Below are positions 35,190 through 44,330 of a stretch of 49,498 bases of DNA, in pieces (the stretch's first letter is position 1; the number at the start of each line of letters is the position of its first letter). The notes beneath the pieces are model-generated. The model saw nothing but the letters and a program-made list of their open reading frames with translations, was not told the origin of the DNA and made no database searches. Both the position numbers and the translations under genes were made by a program. Source of the stretch: Thermomicrobiales bacterium (lineage in GTDB: Bacteria > Chloroflexota > Chloroflexia > Thermomicrobiales > CADCWN01); contig JAUJMV010000005.1 of assembly GCA_030446685.1 (NCBI GenBank), positions 52,301 to 101,798 on the forward strand. The letters are read 5' to 3'.

Positions 35190-35547
35190 GGCCGTTCTCG
35201 AAAAGGATGCAGCACGCCTCGGCGGCGTTCGTAGGGGCGTTCAACTGAACGCCCAACACCCTGCCCAGGCACCCGCTCAACCATTGGGCAAAACACGCTA
35301 AATCCCCGCCTTCCCCCCTGTCAATCCGGGATGAGGTCATACCCCGCCCGCCTTCGCTGGCCTCGCCAGGGGCAGCCCCGGCGCGCGGCCGTCGCCTTGC
35401 CGCCCTCCGCGTCGCCCTGATGCCGATTCACCCTCACCCGCAAGGCGCGCAGCACTCGCCCCCGCCACCCTTGCGTCGCCTGGCGCACGGGTTCACGCCC
35501 CACTTGCGTGTTACGTGGAATCATGCTAGTCTGGAAGCGCGAGTTAC
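35190..35547. other. Intergenic region left of the IS element
   Basis: 358 bp, no gene seen. It carries the palindrome GGGCGTTCAACTGAACGCCC (about 35234-35253), another short intergenic repeat type, and then unstructured GC-rich DNA up to the IS left end. Confidence 0.5.
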
Positions 35548-37362
35548 ATGATGCTGCTGGCGAACCTCAACGGAGCGGGGCGTTGCGGGCGGTGGCACCG
35601 GTGCGGTGGCGGTAAGATAGCGGCCCAGCGCCGGCACCGGCCCGCTGGAGGATCGAGGCAGGAGACGCCCGATGTCGCTGCGCGCCCCGATCGTCTACTG
35701 CCTGCCGGAGGACACCGCCCGCGTGGCGCGCGCCGCCTTCCCGAAAGGCAACGCCTACCTGCGTGTGGCCGATGCGCTCGGGCCGATCTATACCAACCCG
35801 GCAGTTCGCGGATCTCTTCCCCAAGGAGGGCCAACCGGCCGTCGCCCCCGCGCAGTTGGCGTTGGTGACGATCTTCCCGTTCGCGGAAGGGCTCGCCGAC
35901 TGCCAGGCCGCCGACGCGGTGCGGGGGCGCATCGACTGGAAGTACGCGCTGTGCCTGCCCCTCGAGGATGCCGGCTTCGACGCCTCGGTCCTGAGCGAAT
36001 TTCGTGACCGGCTGTTAGCCAGCGAGGCGGAGGCGCGGCTCTTCGACACGCTGCTCGGCGTCCTCCGGGAGCAGGGGCTGGTCAAGGCGCGCGGCCGGCT
36101 GCGCGCCGATTCGACGCGCGTCCTCGCCGCGATCCAGGTGCTCAACCGGTTGGAACTGGTCGGCGAGACGCTCCGCCACGCGCTGAACACCCTGGCCGCA
36201 GTCGTCCCTGAGTGGCTCCAGTCCTGGGTGCCGGCGGACTGGTTCGACCGCTACGGCCACCGCTTCAACGAGTACCGGCTGCCCGAGGGGCTGGCTGCAC
36301 GGACCGCCCTCGCCGAGCAGATCGGCGCCGACGGCCGGCGCCTGCTCGAGGCGATCTACGCCGCTGAGGCGCCGGCCTGGTTCCGCGAGGTGCCGGCCGT
36401 CGAGACCCTGCGGCGGGCCTGGGTGCAGCAGTTCTACGCCGGGGAGCCGATCCGCTGGCGCGAGGCCAGGACTTGCCGCCCGCCGCCGTGCTGATCAGTA
36501 CGCCATACGACCCCGAGGCGCGCTACAGTTGCAAGCGCGCAACCAGCTGGACGGGCGACAAAGTCCACCTGACCGAGACGTGCGACGATGGCACGCCGCA
36601 CCTGCTCGCCGACGTCACCACGACGCCGGCGACGACCGCCGACAACACCGTCACCGCCACCATCCAGGGCGCCTCGCGGAGCGCGAGTTGCTGCCCCGAA
36701 TCCGGTTCGTGGATACCGGCTACAGCACGTCCGAGCACCTCGTCACGAGCGAGACGGAACACCGCTGCACGCTGTTCGGGCCGATCCACGAGGACTATAG
36801 CTGGCAGGCGCGGGCGAAGGCCGGCTTCGCCCAGGCCGATTTCGCGCTTGACTGGGCGGCGGAGCGCGCCACCTGCCCCCAGGGTAAGGCCAGCATGGAC
36901 TGGAAACCGACGAAAGACACGGCCGGCCACGCCGTCGTGCGTATCCGCTTCGCCCCCGCCGACTGCGATCACTGCCCGGTCCGCCCGCAGTGTGTGGCGA
37001 GCACGCGCGCGCGGATGCTGCTCATCCGCCCGCAGCCGCACTACGACGCGCTCAACGCGGCGCGCCAACGGCAGCACACGCCCGAATTCAAGGCCCAGCC
37101 CACCCGCCGCGCCGGCATCGAGGGGACGGTCGCGCAAGGCGGCAGCCTGGGTGACTTGCGACGCACGCGCTACCGGGGCCTGGCGAAGACCCGCCCCCTC
37201 CACTTGCTGATTGGCACGGCGCCCAATTTCGTGCGGGCAGCGGCGTGGCTGGCAGAACGGCCCCACGCCCAGACCCGCATCGCTGCCTTCGCCAGACTAG
37301 CCCCGGCGGCCTAACCGCTCTGGCTCGCCAGGGCACACAACCCGGTTCGCCAGCAGCATCAT
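35548..37362 (+). mobile_element. IS1182-type insertion sequence
   Basis: About 1.8 kb bounded by perfect 19-bp inverted repeats: ATGATGCTGCTGGCGAACC at 35548-35566 and its complement GGTTCGCCAGCAGCATCAT at 37344-37362. GTTAC just outside the left end and GTAAC just outside the right end (5 bp further out) may belong to longer imperfect ends. The single transposase reads from left to right. No clear target duplication could be assigned. Confidence 0.85.
35672..37314 (+). pseudogene. IS1182-family transposase with three 1-nt frameshifts
   Basis: ATG 35672: MSLRAPIVYCLPEDTARVAR, then a one-base insertion near 35800 (CCCGGCAG), QFADLFPKEGQPAVAPAQLA and the DUF772-type domain, a one-base loss near 36468 (GAGGCC-AGGAC), DLPPAAVLISTPYDPEARYS, a loss near 36683, then LAERELLPRIRFVDTGYSTS. 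The Cys cluster CDHCPVRPQC and RTRYRGLAKTRPLHLLIGTA are typical of IS1182. DDE candidates lie in RADSTRVLAA and RFVDTGY. All three changes are single bases, so the element may really be intact. Confidence 0.85.
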
Positions 37363-37401
37363 CGGAAGTAACGATCCCTGGTAACTCTAGTTTCCGCTAA
37401 C

Positions 37402-38400
37402 TCAGGCCGCTACGTCCAGGGAGATCGCCTGGTCAGGTGCGCTCGGCGTAGCCGACGCGGGCGACTGGCGTCGGCGTTGGCCCCAGAAGCCCTTCGGCAG
37501 GTGGGCGGTGAGGGGCGCTTTTTCGCGAAGCCGGGCGGGGAGCGGGAAGTCGTGCGGAAACGGGGTGCGCGCCAGGAGGCGCCGCAGCCGGCCGGGGGTC
37601 GGCTGGGGCCGGCGGTCCCAGAAGCCGGTGGGGACGGCGGGCGCGGTCGCCGCCGCGTAGGACAGCACCGCCCCGGCGAGCAGCGCCAGTTCCGGGAGGC
37701 GCTGGCAGGTCTCGGGGGCGTGGACGAACTGGCGGCTGGCCCCGAGCATCTGCTTCGCCGCCAGCGGCAGTTGTTCGACGGGCCAGCGGTCGCGATAGAG
37801 GGCGCGCAGCGCGCGGCGGCACGGGCAGGGGAGGTCGCGAGCACCAACGGCTCGCGGTGGCGGGGGTCGTGGAGGGCGACGATGGTGAAGGTGGGACTGG
37901 CGGCGGCCGCCTCCGGCCGCACCAGGTCGGTCCACCGCTCGGCGCGCAGGAGGGCGCCGTCCTCGCGCCACGTCTCGACCCGGTCGGGCACGGTGGCGGG
38001 GATGGCGCGGCCGCGGTAGGTGCGGGGCAAGGGGCGGACGATCCGCCCGCAGGTGGCGGGGCGCCCGCGCCCGTCGTACGGCGGCGGGGTGGCCCGCCGG
38101 GCGGTGCAGTTCTTGGCGAGCCGCACCACGTACCGGGTCGCCCCTGCCTCCTGGAGCAGCGCCACCCCGAACCCGCCGTCCAGCACCAGCGCGTCGTCGT
38201 CGGGCGCGCACCGCCGCACCGCCTCGCCCACGAGCAGGCGCGCGTGCGTGCTGGCGCGCGGGTCCCCGGCGTCCGCCCGCACGCACGCCGGCGGGCAGGC
38301 CAGGCGCTGGCCCCCGACGCTGCCCACGCGGGCGATGAGGCCCAGCGGGATGGCGGGGAGGGCTTTCCCCGCGGCGCCGTGGTAATGGGTGGTCGGACCC
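37402..38400 (-). pseudogene. DDE (IS4/IS701-like) transposase remnant
   Basis: C-terminal part of a transposase, about 330 aa. The first frame reads [40 protein letters not shown] (Asp) and [20 protein letters not shown]. One or two frame slips occur near 37815-37830. The second frame reads [20 protein letters not shown] (Glu-containing), [20 protein letters not shown] and [17 protein letters not shown], to the stop at 37402. The N-terminal DNA-binding part is missing. It lies directly beside the IS1182 element; its own ends were not found. Confidence 0.72.
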
Positions 38401-38406
38401 CGGAGT

Positions 38407-38442
38407 ATTATATGTTGTATACACGCGGCCTGTCTACGTCAA
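38407..38442. promoter_or_regulatory. Candidate GntR operator and minus-strand promoter
   Basis: TTGTATACAC (38415-38424) contains the palindrome TGTATACA, the operator type of FadR/GntR-family FCD regulators, 112 bp upstream of the gntR gene. On the minus strand TAGACA (38436-38431), 18-nt spacer and a perfect TATAAT (38412-38407) form a promoter towards the transposase remnant, with the operator inside the spacer. It is AT-rich compared with its surroundings. Confidence 0.45.
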
Positions 38443-38535
38443 GCCCCACGCCGGATACGATACCGCGCCGGTTCACCTGTCGCCGGCGCCGAGGCCTACG
38501 GGCACGAAGCTCCGTCCACGTCCTGGGGGTTCCCG

Positions 38536-39363
38536 ATGGTGACGATGAGGCCGGACAGAAAGCGGCCGGGCGACGCGCTCCACGCGCTGCTCATTGAACC
38601 GAGCCGGCCGCCGTTCCCGAATCTGGTAGACGACCTCTACGATTATCTCTGGAAGCGGATCGTCAACCTCGAGTTCCCCCCCGGCGCACGGTTGTCGGAC
38701 ATGACCCTCGCGAAAGACCTTGGCGTGAGTCGTACGCCCATCCGCGAGGCCCTGTATCGCCTGGCCCAGGACGGCCTGGTCCGCATGAGCGCCCGGCGCG
38801 GGTTCTTCGTCGCGACCCTCGACCGGCGCGAAGCGGCCGAGATCCTGGATCTGCGCACGGCGCTGGAGGTGCTGGCGACGCGCCTGGCGACGCCGCTCCT
38901 GACGGCCGAGGAGACCGCGGTCCACGTCGAAGCCCAGCAGCGCGCGCGCGCGCACGGCACCTCGACCGACCCGGCCCATATTGAGGAGTACTTCCACGCC
39001 AATCTCCTCCTCCACGACCTGCTGCTCCAGCGTGCCGGTAACCGGAGGATGCTACAAATCCTGGCGAACCTCAAGGCGCAGTTGATAATGTTCAAGCTGC
39101 ACATCGCGCGGGTACCCACGCGGCGACTCCAGGCGATCGTGGAGCACGAGCATCTCCTCGCCGCCCTCGCCACGCGGGATGCCGCCGCCGCCGCCGCCGC
39201 AATGCACGTCCACCTGCAGGGCGTCAAAGAGCGTATCCTCGAAGACTTCTTCTCGGCCGGTGACCATTTGGCGGCGGATGGCACCGCTCACATGCTCGAT
39301 GGAGAGGGGGAACATGAGCGATCCATGAGTGCTCGGGGGCTGACGACCGCCGACTCCGCTTGA
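38536..39363 (+). CDS. GntR-family regulator with FCD domain
   Basis: About 275 aa. Winged helix: VDDLYDYLWKRIVNLEFPPG, RLSDMTLAKDLGVSRTPIRE and ALYRLAQDGLVRMSARRGFF. FCD ligand domain: AEILDLRTALEVLATRLATP, then EEYFHANLLLHDLLLQRAGN and IVEHEHLLAALATRDAAAAA, containing the metal/ligand residues (D, H, H). ATG 38536 (MVTMRPDRKR) follows GGGGG; ATG 38545 is an alternative. Lies 84 bp upstream of the selenoprotein gene on the same strand, so it probably regulates that locus in response to an organic acid. Confidence 0.88.
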   Translation: MVTMRPDRKRPGDALHALLIEPSRPPFPNLVDDLYDYLWKRIVNLEFPPGARLSDMTLAKDLGVSRTPIREALYRLAQDGLVRMSARRGFFVATLDRREAAEILDLRTALEVLATRLATPLLTAEETAVHVEAQQRARAHGTSTDPAHIEEYFHANLLLHDLLLQRAGNRRMLQILANLKAQLIMFKLHIARVPTRRLQAIVEHEHLLAALATRDAAAAAAAMHVHLQGVKERILEDFFSAGDHLAADGTAHMLDGEGEHERSMSARGLTTADSA

Positions 39364-39447
39364 GCGGGCCGGTGGTCGGCGTTGCCCGTGCGTTGCGGCC
39401 TGCGGCATGTGCCGCCCGGCGTCATTTTGCCTACGAGGAGGCGCGAT

Positions 39448-41094
39448 ATGTCCGAGAAGCTCACGGTGTTCAACCCGATGGGGTATCCGTCCAAGCCGAT
39501 TACCCGGCAAGCGATGGCGCCGCGCCTGGAAAGCCTGGAGGGCAAGACGATCTACCTGGTCGATGCCCGCTTCGACGACTCGGATATCCTCCTCCAGCAG
39601 ATCCAGGGGTGGTTCGCCGAGCATATGCCCACGGTCAAGACCGTGTATGCGCCGATGTCGAGCGTCTACACGGAGGACGACCCGCAGACCTGGGAGGCGA
39701 TCAGGGCGCACGGGGATGCGGCGCTCATCGCGGTCGGCCATTGAAGTACCTGTGCGCCGGCGGTCGCCGTGCATGGGATGACGATCGATAGCAAGTACGG
39801 GGTACCCACGGTCTCGATCCACACCGACGTCTTCAAGCGGGTGGTGCAGTCGGTCGCCCGCGTGAACGGGATGCCCCAGGCCCGGTTCGCGTTCGTCCCG
39901 CAGCCGGTGATGGGCAAGTCCGCGGCCGAGTTGCGGGCCTACGTCGACGGGAACGACCCTGTCACCGGACGGCCGTTCATGCGGGAGGTGCTCGAGGGGC
40001 TGACGCAGCCGGTGGCCGACGAGGCGCTGGGCAACCTCAAGTTCGATCGCTCGACGCCCCGCTTGGTGGAGCCGGCGACCGAGGAGTGCCTGCACCAGCT
40101 GTTCCTGGAGAACAACTGGACCGACCAGTTGCCGATCGTCCTGCCCACCGAGGAGCGGGTGGCGGCGATGCTCGCCCACACCAGCCGCAAGCCGGACGAG
40201 GTGGTCGGCCGCCTGCGCCCAACCAAGTTCCGCGAGATCTGGGAGTACACGGTCGAGAAGGTGGCGGTCAACGCGGTGATGGCCGGCGCCAAGCCCGAAT
40301 ACTTCCCGGTGATCCTGGCCCTGGCCGCCACCGGCGTGAGCGCGCGGGGGAGCACCACCACCTCGATGGCGGCGATGGCCGTGGTGAACGGGCCGATCCG
40401 CGAAGAGATCGGGATGAACTGGGGGATCGGGGCGATGGGCCCCTACAACCACGCCAACGCCACCATCGGGCGGGCCTACGGCCTCTTGTCCCAGAACCTC
40501 CAGGGGGGCTCGGAGCCGGGCGTGACCTACATGGGCTCGCAGGGCAACGGCTACAGCTACGGCAGCCTCACGTTCGCCGAGAACGAGGAGCGGAGCCCGT
40601 GGGCGCCGTTCCACGTCCAGCACGGGTTCCAGCCGGGCGACAGCACCGTCAGCGTCTTCACCGGCAATCGGTCGACCGCCTTCACGCTCGGCCTGCCCGA
40701 GCGGTACTGGCGCGAGCACGTCCGGAATATGCTGCGGGGGATGGACCCGTACTATCCGCCGACGTTCGTCCTCGACCCCCTCACCGCCAGGCAGTTCATC
40801 GACCGGGGCGGGTTCGACACCAAGGAGAAGCTGATCGACTGGGTCTACGAGAATGCCACGATGCCGGCGGGCGAGTACTGGGCCTATCAGAAGGTCCTGA
40901 ACTACCTCTATCCGCGAGCGACGTTCGGGGAGGAGCCGTGGGCCACGAAGCTCAAGGCGGCGCCGGACGAGCACATCCCGATGTTCCGCCGCGAGGACAT
41001 CGAGGTCGTCGTGGTCGGCGGCGAGACGAACGGCTACTGGCGGATCTTCGAGAACACCTACCAGAAGACCGTCTCCGTCGACGAGTGGCGCTGA
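39448..41094 (+). CDS. UGSC-family selenoprotein, Sec encoded by in-frame TGA
   Basis: 548 aa including Sec99. ATG 39448 has a GAGGAGG ribosome site. The N-terminal domain runs LTVFNPMGYPSKPITRQAMA to GDAALIAVGH, then TGA (39742-39744), then STCAPAVAVHGMTIDSKYG in the same frame. Redox motif Sec-Ser-Thr-Cys (99-102) corresponds to the U-G-S-C/C-x-x-C motif of the UGSC (seleno)protein family. After about residue 240 comes a second domain of about 300 aa: NNWTDQLPIVLPTEERVAAM, VEKVAVNAVMAGAKPEYFPV and YMGSQGNGYSYGSLTFAENE. A bSECIS-like hairpin starts 7 nt after the TGA. A truncated 98-aa product or an internal start at ATG 39769 (no ribosome site) fits poorly. The exact reaction is unknown. 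Confidence 0.88.
39751..39775 (+). promoter_or_regulatory. bSECIS-like hairpin for selenocysteine insertion
   Basis: The stem pairs TGTGCG with UGCAUG-type partners (including G-U pairs), then a bulged C, then CGGC with GCCG, closing a GGTC apical loop at 39762-39765. The loop begins 17 nt after the TGA, within the usual 16-37 nt window, and has G at its first positions, as bacterial SelB sites require. Confidence 0.65.
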
Positions 41095-41105
41095 GGCCGG
41101 ATGTC

Positions 41106-41142
41106 CGGGGCGGGGGGCGTCCGCCGGACGCCCCCCGCCCCG
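41106..41142 (+). terminator. Very strong hairpin after the selenoprotein gene
   Basis: Perfect 17-bp stem CGGGGCGGGGGGCGTCC with a 3-nt loop, 12 bp after the stop. There is no U tract. It may limit read-through to the flavoprotein gene or protect the 3' end of the mRNA. Confidence 0.6.
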
Positions 41143-41200
41143 TCGGCGGGCGCGGTGGTCGCGACGGGGCGGGCCGACTGCGAGGCGGAGTGGGAGTGAC

Positions 41201-42139
41201 ATGGAGGATCACGACGTGGTCGTCATCGGCGGTGACATCGCCGCCCTGACGGCCGGCCTCGTCGCCGCGCGCCACGGGCGCGACACGCTGGTGCTGGTCC
41301 CCGGCGTGCCCGGCGATCACCTGGCGAACATCGAGCTGATCGAGGACTTCCCCGGCTTCCCCGACGGCGTCGCCGGCTACGAACTCTGCCCGGCGGTGCA
41401 GGAGCAGGCGGCGAGCGCGGGCACCCAGTTCGCAATGGAGGCAGCCGAGCGACTGGCTGCCGACGGGGCGGATTGGCTGATTGAAACCGACGCGGGGCGC
41501 TACCGCGCACGCGCGGTCATCATCGCCGCCGGGACGCACCCGCAGTCGCTCGGCGTCCCCGGCGAGGAGCGCTGGCAGGGGAAGGGGCTCAGCCACTGCG
41601 CCAGCTGCGACGGGCCGCTCTTCCGCGGCAAGACCGTGGCGGTCGTCGGCGGCGGCGACCTCGCCCTGCAAGAGGCGCTTACCCTGGCGAAGCACGTCGC
41701 GCAGGTGTTCCTCATCGATCGCCACGACACCTTCTCCGCGCAGGAGACCTACCAGCGGCGGATCCTGGAGCAGCCGAATATCGGCGTGCAGCGCCGCGGC
41801 GTCGTGGAGGCGATCCTCGGGGATGCCACCATCACCGGCATTCGCCTGCGCGACGACGCCTCGGGGGAGACGACCGACGTCGCGGTCGACGGACTCTTCG
41901 TCTACGTCGGGGAAGATCCGAACACCGCTTTCGCGGACGGCCTCCTGCCGCTCGACGCGACCGGGCGCATCCCGACCGATGCGCTGATGCGCACGGCGCT
42001 GCCTGGGGTGTTCGCGGCCGGCGATGTCCGGCAGGGGGCGGTGGGGTTGGCCGCGGCCGCGGCCGGCGACGGCGCGGTCGCGGCGGTCGCGGCGCACCGC
42101 CACCTGTTGGAGCGGGAGCAGCAGAACACCGCGGCGTAA
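41201..42139 (+). CDS. Thioredoxin-reductase-like flavoprotein
   Basis: 312 aa. VVVIGGDIAALTAGLVAARH is the FAD site, though GxGxxG is altered to GGDIAA. GKGLSHCASCDGPLFRGK gives the redox CxxC (CASC, about residues 132-135). VAVVGGGDLALQEALTLAKH is the NADPH site. LPGVFAAGDVRQGAVGLAAA is the second FAD motif. Classical low-Mr TrxR layout. Lies just downstream of the Sec-x-x-Cys protein; an electron-transfer link between them is inferred from position and motifs. The ATG follows GGGAGTGAC. Confidence 0.88.
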   Translation: MEDHDVVVIGGDIAALTAGLVAARHGRDTLVLVPGVPGDHLANIELIEDFPGFPDGVAGYELCPAVQEQAASAGTQFAMEAAERLAADGADWLIETDAGRYRARAVIIAAGTHPQSLGVPGEERWQGKGLSHCASCDGPLFRGKTVAVVGGGDLALQEALTLAKHVAQVFLIDRHDTFSAQETYQRRILEQPNIGVQRRGVVEAILGDATITGIRLRDDASGETTDVAVDGLFVYVGEDPNTAFADGLLPLDATGRIPTDALMRTALPGVFAAGDVRQGAVGLAAAAAGDGAVAAVAAHRHLLEREQQNTAA

Positions 42140-42248
42140 GCGACTTCCCCGCGTCGAGCGAGCACCAGCCCGCGCCACAGCCTGGTGGGGCCGCGGACCC
42201 CGTCAGGCCATCCTCCTGGATGGTGGGGAGAGGGGAGAGACCGAACCA

Positions 42249-44219
42249 TGGACGATCGGCCCTCCACCGAGATTCGGGGAGCGGCGGCCCGGACGCCGGC
42301 ACCGCTCCCACGCCAAGCCGATCGATCTGCCCGACCTGTGGGACCGACATCACAGATGCGGACTCCTATCGTCGACTGCGGGTCTGCGAGGTCTGCCAGC
42401 GGCACTTCCCCCTCAGCGCTACCGCACGGATCGCCCTGCTGGTCGACCACGGCTCCTTCAGGGAGCTGCACGCCGATCTCCGCTCCGCGGACCCCTGCGG
42501 TTCGCCGATCGCCTGCCCTACTCGCAGCGCCTGCAGGAGGCCCAGGAACAAACCCATCTCGACGAGGCGGCCATCACCGGCATCGCCGCGATCGACGGGC
42601 GAGAGTGCGTGCTCATCGTCCTCGACTTTGGCTTCCTCGGCGGCACGATGGGCACCGTCGTCGGCGAGAAAGTAACGCTGGTGCTGGAGCTCGCCGCCGA
42701 ACGCCGGCTTCCCTGCGTCGCCGTCTGCTCGAGCGGCGGGGCGCGGATGCAGGAGGGGATGCTGTCGCTCGTGCAGATGGCGAAGACGACCGCCGCCGCG
42801 GTGCGCCTCCATGCGGCGCGGGTGCCGCTGATCGCGGTCCTGACCGACCCGACGACGGGCGGCGTCTACGCCTCGTTCGCGAACCAGGGGGACGTGATCA
42901 TGGCCGAGCCGGGCGCCCTGATCGGCTTCGCCGGGCCGCGGGTCATCGAGCAGACGACCGGCGAGCGGGCGCCCGAGGGGACGCACCGCGCCGAATTCCT
43001 GCTGGAGCACGGGCTGATCGACGCGATCGTCCCCCGTGCGCGGCTGCGCGGGGCGCTCGCCACCCTGCTCGGCTTCACGGCGCGACGCTACCGTGTGGCG
43101 CGTCAGCGCACGCCGCGCCGGCACGAATCCGCGGCACCGTCGGCGCCGGACACGGTAGTCTCGGCGTGGGGCGCGGTCCAGCTGGCGCGCCATCCCGAGC
43201 GGCCCACCGCCCTCGATTACATCGGGCGCATCTGCCCCTCATTCGTCGAGCTGCACGGCGATCGCCTCTACGGCGACGACCCGGCCATCGTGGCCGGGCT
43301 CGGCGAACTCGGCGAGCGCGCGGTGATGATCATCGCCCAGGAGCGCGGGCGCGGCCCGGGGCGCGAGCGCCGCCGCGGCGGTCGCGCCTACCCGGAGGGC
43401 TATCGCAAGGCGCACCGGATGCTGCGCCTCGCCGCGCGCTGGGGCCTGCCAGTGCTGACCTTCGTCGACACGCCCGGGGCCTACCCCGGCTTCGAGGCCG
43501 AGGCGCGCGGCCTGGCGTCGGCGCTGTCCGAGTGCCTCGGCTACATGTCGGTGGTGCCGGTGCCGACGATCGCGACCGTGATCGGCGAGGGCGGCAGCGG
43601 CGGCGCGCTGGCGCTAGCGGTGGCCGACCGCATCCTGATGCAGGAAGGGGCCATCTACTCGGTGATCGCCCCAGAGGGGGCCGCGGCCATCCTCTATCGC
43701 GACGCCGGGCGCGCCGCTGAGCTGGCCTCGGCGTTGAAGCTGACCGCGCGCGACTGCGTGCAGCTGGGGGTGGTCGACGCGATCGTGCCCGAGCCGAAAG
43801 ACGGGGCGCATCTCGACCCCGACGATGCCGCGACGCTCCTGCGCGCCCACCTGCTCGATGCGCTGATCGCGCTCGGGGATGCGCCCGGTCGCCGGCTGGC
43901 CGACGAGCGCTATAGGCGCTTCCGACGCATGGGGGGCGAGCTGGCGCGCTACCAGCAGCTGGTCGGCCGCGAGGTGGACGCGCTGGCGCGCCGGGTCGGG
44001 CCGGAACACCGTATCCGGGAGCGCGTCGCCCGGCTAACCGAGATCCTCGCCGCCCGGCTGCCCCACCGCGAGGGGCAGCGGTCGGAAGATGCGCACCGAA
44101 CGGTCGAGCGGGCCGCTACGCCCCCGCCGCGAGCGGCCCAAGACGGCGAGGAGGAGCGTGGCCCCGCCGACGGGGGCGGACTCGTCGCGCGCGGCGGGGG
44201 CGTAGCGCGCGGATCGTGA
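42249..44219 (+). CDS. accDA: Fused acetyl-CoA carboxylase carboxyltransferase beta-alpha (AccD-AccA), frameshifted
   Basis: The AccD half starts with a zinc ribbon, ICPTCGTDITDADSYRRLRV with CEVCQRHF, then DPLRFADRLPYSQRLQEAQE, VCSSGGARMQEGMLSLVQMA and DPTTGGVYASFANQGDVIMA. The AccA half begins near 43160: WGAVQLARHPERPTALDYIG, FVELHGDRLYGDDPAIVAGL, VDTPGAYPGFEAEARGLASA and IGEGGSGGALALAVADRILM, then YSVIAPEGAAAILYRD. ATG 42249 has a G-rich site, but its frame meets the zinc ribbon only after a slip near 42300; a second slip in C4 at 42492-42495 is clear. AccA lacks its usual N-terminal helices because it is fused. Transfers CO2 from carboxybiotin to an acyl-CoA. Confidence 0.87.
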   Translation, partial: WTIGPPPRFGERRPGRRHRSHAKPIDLPDLWDRHHRCGLLSSTAGLRGLPAALPPQRYRTDRPAGRPRLLQGAARRSPLRGPLRFADRLPYSQRLQEAQEQTHLDEAAITGIAAIDGRECVLIVLDFGFLGGTMGTVVGEKVTLVLELAAERRLPCVAVCSSGGARMQEGMLSLVQMAKTTAAAVRLHAARVPLIAVLTDPTTGGVYASFANQGDVIMAEPGALIGFAGPRVIEQTTGERAPEGTHRAEFLLEHGLIDAIVPRARLRGALATLLGFTARRYRVARQRTPRRHESAAPSAPDTVVSAWGAVQLARHPERPTALDYIGRICPSFVELHGDRLYGDDPAIVAGLGELGERAVMIIAQERGRGPGRERRRGGRAYPEGYRKAHRMLRLAARWGLPVLTFVDTPGAYPGFEAEARGLASALSECLGYMSVVPVPTIATVIGEGGSGGALALAVADRILMQEGAIYSVIAPEGAAAILYRDAGRAAELASALKLTARDCVQLGVVDAIVPEPKDGAHLDPDDAATLLRAHLLDALIALGDAPGRRLADERYRRFRRMGGELARYQQLVGREVDALARRVGPEHRIRERVARLTEILAARLPHREGQRSEDAHRTVERAATPPPRAAQDGEEERGPADGGGLVARGGGVARGS

Positions 44220-44330
44220 TTGCGGGAATCGCGGCGCTCCCGGTGCCGGTCGCGCGACGCCAATGCCGTCACGCGTGGCCGTCGTCCCCCGACCGGCGAC
44301 GCCGGCCCGCGAGAGAGAGGAGCGGGAGTG

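Noticed and set aside
39742-39744. Nonsense mutation or frameshift splitting the UGSC gene into two genes
   Set aside because: The frame is identical before and after the TGA, the joined sequence restores a Sec/Cys redox motif, there is no ribosome site at the downstream ATG, and a bSECIS-like hairpin follows.
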